Below are positions 63,116 through 64,000 of a DNA stretch of 64,000 bases, piece after piece (position 1 is the stretch's first letter; the number at the start of each line of letters is the position of its first letter). The position numbers and the translations under genes are program-made. A model generated the notes under the pieces. It saw nothing but the letters and a program-made list of their open reading frames with translations. It searched no databases and was not told where the DNA came from. Source of the stretch: an uncultured Lachnoclostridium sp. (GTDB lineage: Bacteria > Bacillota > Clostridia > Lachnospirales > Lachnospiraceae); assembly GCA_905212635.1 (NCBI GenBank), contig CAJMFH010000001.1, forward strand, positions 1 through 64,000, read 5' to 3'.

Positions 63116-63733
63116 TTGAATTTAAATTTTGATGAAGAGATCAAAAAACAAAAACGGAAAAAATTGATCAAAACGTCTTTGATCTGGCTGATAGAAATTG
63201 TGGTCGTAATTGCTGCCGCCTATTTTCTGGTACACTTTTGTTACCGCCGTACAAGCACGATCGGATCTGCAATGGAACCGACCCTTTACAACGGACAAGA
63301 AGTATTTATTAACACCAAAGCATATCTCCTTGCTTCTCCCAAACGCGAAGCCGTGATCGCTTTTTATGAAAAGGAAAAACAAGAAGGAGAAGAGGAACCA
63401 TTGATCAGCATTCGCCGTGTAATTGGTCTTCCCGGTGAAAAAATCCAGATTTCCGATGGAAAAATCCGAATCAATGGAGAAGAATATCAATCCAAATATA
63501 CGTATTCCGCTATGACAACCGGAGGCATTGCCGAACAGGAACAAACACTAGGGGACGATGAATATTTTGTGCTTTGTGATTCCCGTGCCAATACCGATGA
63601 CAGTCGAAATTCTGCCTTTGGAATGGTAAAAAAATCACAGATCATCGGAAAAGTTTCTTTCCGTTTAAAACCATTTTCCAGAGTCACAAGACCTGAACAA
63701 AAAACAACACAAATACAAGAAGAGGAGAATTGA
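63116..63733 (+). CDS. signal peptidase I homologue lacking the Ser/Lys catalytic dyad
   Basis: About 205 aa. A basic N-terminus and one membrane helix (about 20-42) precede the S26 fold: IGSAMEPTL where active enzymes have GxSMxPTL, IRRVIGLPGEKIQ where they have VKRVIGLPGD, and CDSRANTDDSRNSAFG as box E. Ala52 replaces the Ser nucleophile and Arg100 replaces the Lys base. Start: TTG at 63116 with AAAGGGA 8 bases upstream; an earlier TTG at 63092 is possible. Between rplS and rbgA, the standard lepB locus. Probably an inactive or modified paralogue. Confidence 0.85.
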   Translation: MNLNFDEEIKKQKRKKLIKTSLIWLIEIVVVIAAAYFLVHFCYRRTSTIGSAMEPTLYNGQEVFINTKAYLLASPKREAVIAFYEKEKQEGEEEPLISIRRVIGLPGEKIQISDGKIRINGEEYQSKYTYSAMTTGGIAEQEQTLGDDEYFVLCDSRANTDDSRNSAFGMVKKSQIIGKVSFRLKPFSRVTRPEQKTTQIQEEEN

Positions 63734-63735
63734 TC

Positions 63736-64000
63736 ATGCATTTTCAGTGGTATCCGGGACATATGACAAAGGCAAAACGTGCCATGCAGGAAGACATCAA
63801 ATTAATTGATGTTATCGTGGAACTTGTAGATGCACGTATTCCAAGGAGCAGCAAAAATCCAGATATTGATGCTCTGGCAAATGGTAAATCCCGCATTTTG
63901 CTGTTAAATAAAAGTGACATGGCAGATCCGGTACAGACTGCCCGGTGGAAAGCCTATTATGAAAAACAGGGATTTTTTGTGCTTGCTGTCAATTCGACCA
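63736..64000 (+). CDS. rbgA: ribosome biogenesis GTPase RbgA/YlqF (5' part)
   Basis: 88 codons before the window ends. MHFQWYPGHMTKAKRAMQ and DVIVELVDARIPRSSKNPDI at the N-terminus and the G4 motif LLNKSDMAD (circularly permuted GTPase) identify RbgA, needed for late 50S assembly. AGAGGAG lies upstream of the ATG, two bases after the preceding stop. Confidence 0.94.
   Translation, partial: MHFQWYPGHMTKAKRAMQEDIKLIDVIVELVDARIPRSSKNPDIDALANGKSRILLLNKSDMADPVQTARWKAYYEKQGFFVLAVNST

Noticed and set aside
1..64000. tRNA, rRNA, insertion sequences, prophage genes
   Set aside because: I looked for cloverleaf ends, transposase motifs and integrase genes and saw none; the accessory genes lack adjacent mobility genes.

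Overview
The window reads as chromosome of a low-to-mid-GC anaerobic Firmicute of the Lachnospiraceae type; the genus cannot be fixed from the sequence alone. Reasons: a DUF4317 gene, a B12-binding/radical-SAM protein followed by a DUF2344 protein and an RNase G, an L27 precursor with the Firmicutes Prp cleavage site, an ispH-rpsA pair, HisZ with short-form HisG, an [FeFe]-hydrogenase maturase HydF, and AAGGAGG-type ribosome binding sites throughout. Most of it is dense core-genome operons; two short stretches look accessory.

Layout. 0-2.8 kb: a small phosphatase and a MATE exporter, convergent with a zinc-ribbon membrane protein. 2.9-9.5 kb: radical SAM, DUF2344, RNase G and YfhO genes in one overlapping operon. 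9.6-12.2 kb: phosphoketolase with its own promoter and terminator. 12.25-12.98 kb: a type III toxin-antitoxin locus of TenpIN type. 13.0-17.35 kb: rplU-prp-rpmA-obgE-yhbY-nadD/yqeK-rsfS. 17.3-19.4 kb (minus): KtrAB-type potassium uptake. 19.45-28.5 kb: rpsO, NUDIX, pnp with a large leader hairpin, nitrilase, ClpP-like protease, ftsK, and two tandem ATP-grasp genes. 28.6-30.3 kb: formate-THF ligase. 30.35-33.93 kb (minus): pyrB-pyrI-glnHP-glnQ in one run. 34-36.4 kb: aconitase. 36.4-38.7 kb: a lipoprotein and a second, different type III toxin-antitoxin locus (CptIN type). 38.9-41.6 kb: DUF4317 and hydF from a symmetrical divergent promoter. 41.7-51 kb: small alarmone synthetase, folD, rimO, pgsA, cinA-C, a GerMN-like lipoprotein, flavoprotein, cmk, ispH, rpsA, cheR. 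51.1-62.5 kb: plsX, rnc, smc, ftsY, threonine deaminase, hisZ-hisG-hisD, HAD phosphatase. 62.5-64 kb: rplS, an unusual signal peptidase I homologue, and the start of rbgA.

Most interesting points. (1) Two unrelated type III (RNA antitoxin) toxin-antitoxin loci lie 26 kb apart. In each, a promoter, two tandem repeats that can fold as H-type pseudoknots, an intrinsic terminator and a toxin gene can be read directly; in the first, covarying stems support the RNA fold. (2) The signal peptidase I homologue next to rplS has Ala where the Ser nucleophile should be and Arg where the Lys base should be, so it is probably catalytically dead or altered. (3) An uncharacterised pair of overlapping ATP-grasp genes follows ftsK. 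(4) hydF and the DUF4317 gene are driven from a near-perfect 15-bp palindrome holding a -10 box on each strand. (5) Other points are the pnp leader hairpin, a mosaic duplication at the pgsA/cinA junction, and linkage of aspartate transcarbamoylase to an amino-acid ABC transporter.
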